Shown one piece after another: positions 12,931 to 12,946 of a stretch of 12,946 nucleotides of DNA (positions are counted from its first letter, which is position 1; each line of letters begins with the position of its first letter). The notes beneath the pieces were generated by a model that was not told where the DNA came from, ran no database searches, and was given only the letters and a program-made list of their open reading frames with translations. This DNA is from CALJUZ01 sp003387805. Its GTDB lineage: Bacteria > Bacillota > Limnochordia > Limnochordales > ZCTH02-B6. A program made the position numbers and the translations under genes. The stretch is taken from contig CALJUZ010000114.1 of the NCBI GenBank assembly GCA_937975235.1, positions 1 to 12,946 on the forward strand. Reading direction: 5' to 3'.

Positions 12931-12946
12931 CCAGGTGTCATGGCCG

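Overview
The window is GC-rich DNA, coding almost throughout. It reads as chromosome of a high-GC, spore-forming member of the Bacillota (Firmicutes). The evidence is a CotE-type spore coat protein, two YheC/YheD-family coat-associated ATP-grasp proteins, promoter boxes matching the mother-cell factor sigma-K, a PyrR-type pyrimidine attenuator, and the gene order lspA-rluD-pyrR-uraA-pyrB-pyrC, which I recall from Bacillus subtilis. I cannot name the genus from sequence alone.

Left part, + strand (1-5150). The window opens inside the C-terminal end of rqcH (ribosome quality control). A four-gene spore-coat cluster follows: a predicted glutamine-synthetase-fold COOH-NH2 ligase (508-1851), cotE (1921-2565), and two tandem YheC/YheD ATP-grasp proteins (2624-4057 and 4017-5150) that overlap by 41 nt. 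CATAnnnTA boxes lie upstream of the first two genes; the one before cotE has a -35 element at the right spacing. The cluster looks like a mother-cell module that places a coat morphogen beside three predicted ATP-dependent ligases, so it may covalently modify or crosslink coat components.

Right part, - strand (5170-12930). Reading in the direction of transcription: lspA, rluD, then a sigma-A-type promoter overlapping the rluD stop codon, an RNA attenuator (PyrR-binding loop, antiterminator, intrinsic terminator), then pyrR-uraA-[terminator hairpin]-pyrB-pyrC-pyrF-pyrE. The pyr genes are tightly coupled: 4-nt ATGA overlaps at pyrR/uraA, pyrC/pyrF and pyrF/pyrE, and a 17-nt overlap at pyrB/pyrC. 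PyrR should sense UMP and reduce read-through into the operon. UraA imports uracil, PyrB makes carbamoyl-aspartate, PyrE and PyrF make UMP. carAB and pyrD/pyrK are not in the operon within this window.

The most notable observations are as follows. (1) The pyrC product has lost nearly all metal ligands and several substrate-binding residues of dihydroorotase, so it is predicted to be a non-catalytic partner of PyrB, like the PyrC' of pseudomonads. (2) The coat cluster combines CotE with a GS-fold ligase and two ATP-grasp ligases. (3) LspA carries a long hydrophilic tail encoded by eight 18-bp tandem repeats. (4) A complete PyrR attenuator can be read base by base. No RNA genes, insertion sequences, CRISPR arrays or prophage genes were seen. 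No stretch longer than about 300 bases lacks a gene; the largest gap, 10944-11148, is filled by the pyr promoter, leader and attenuator.
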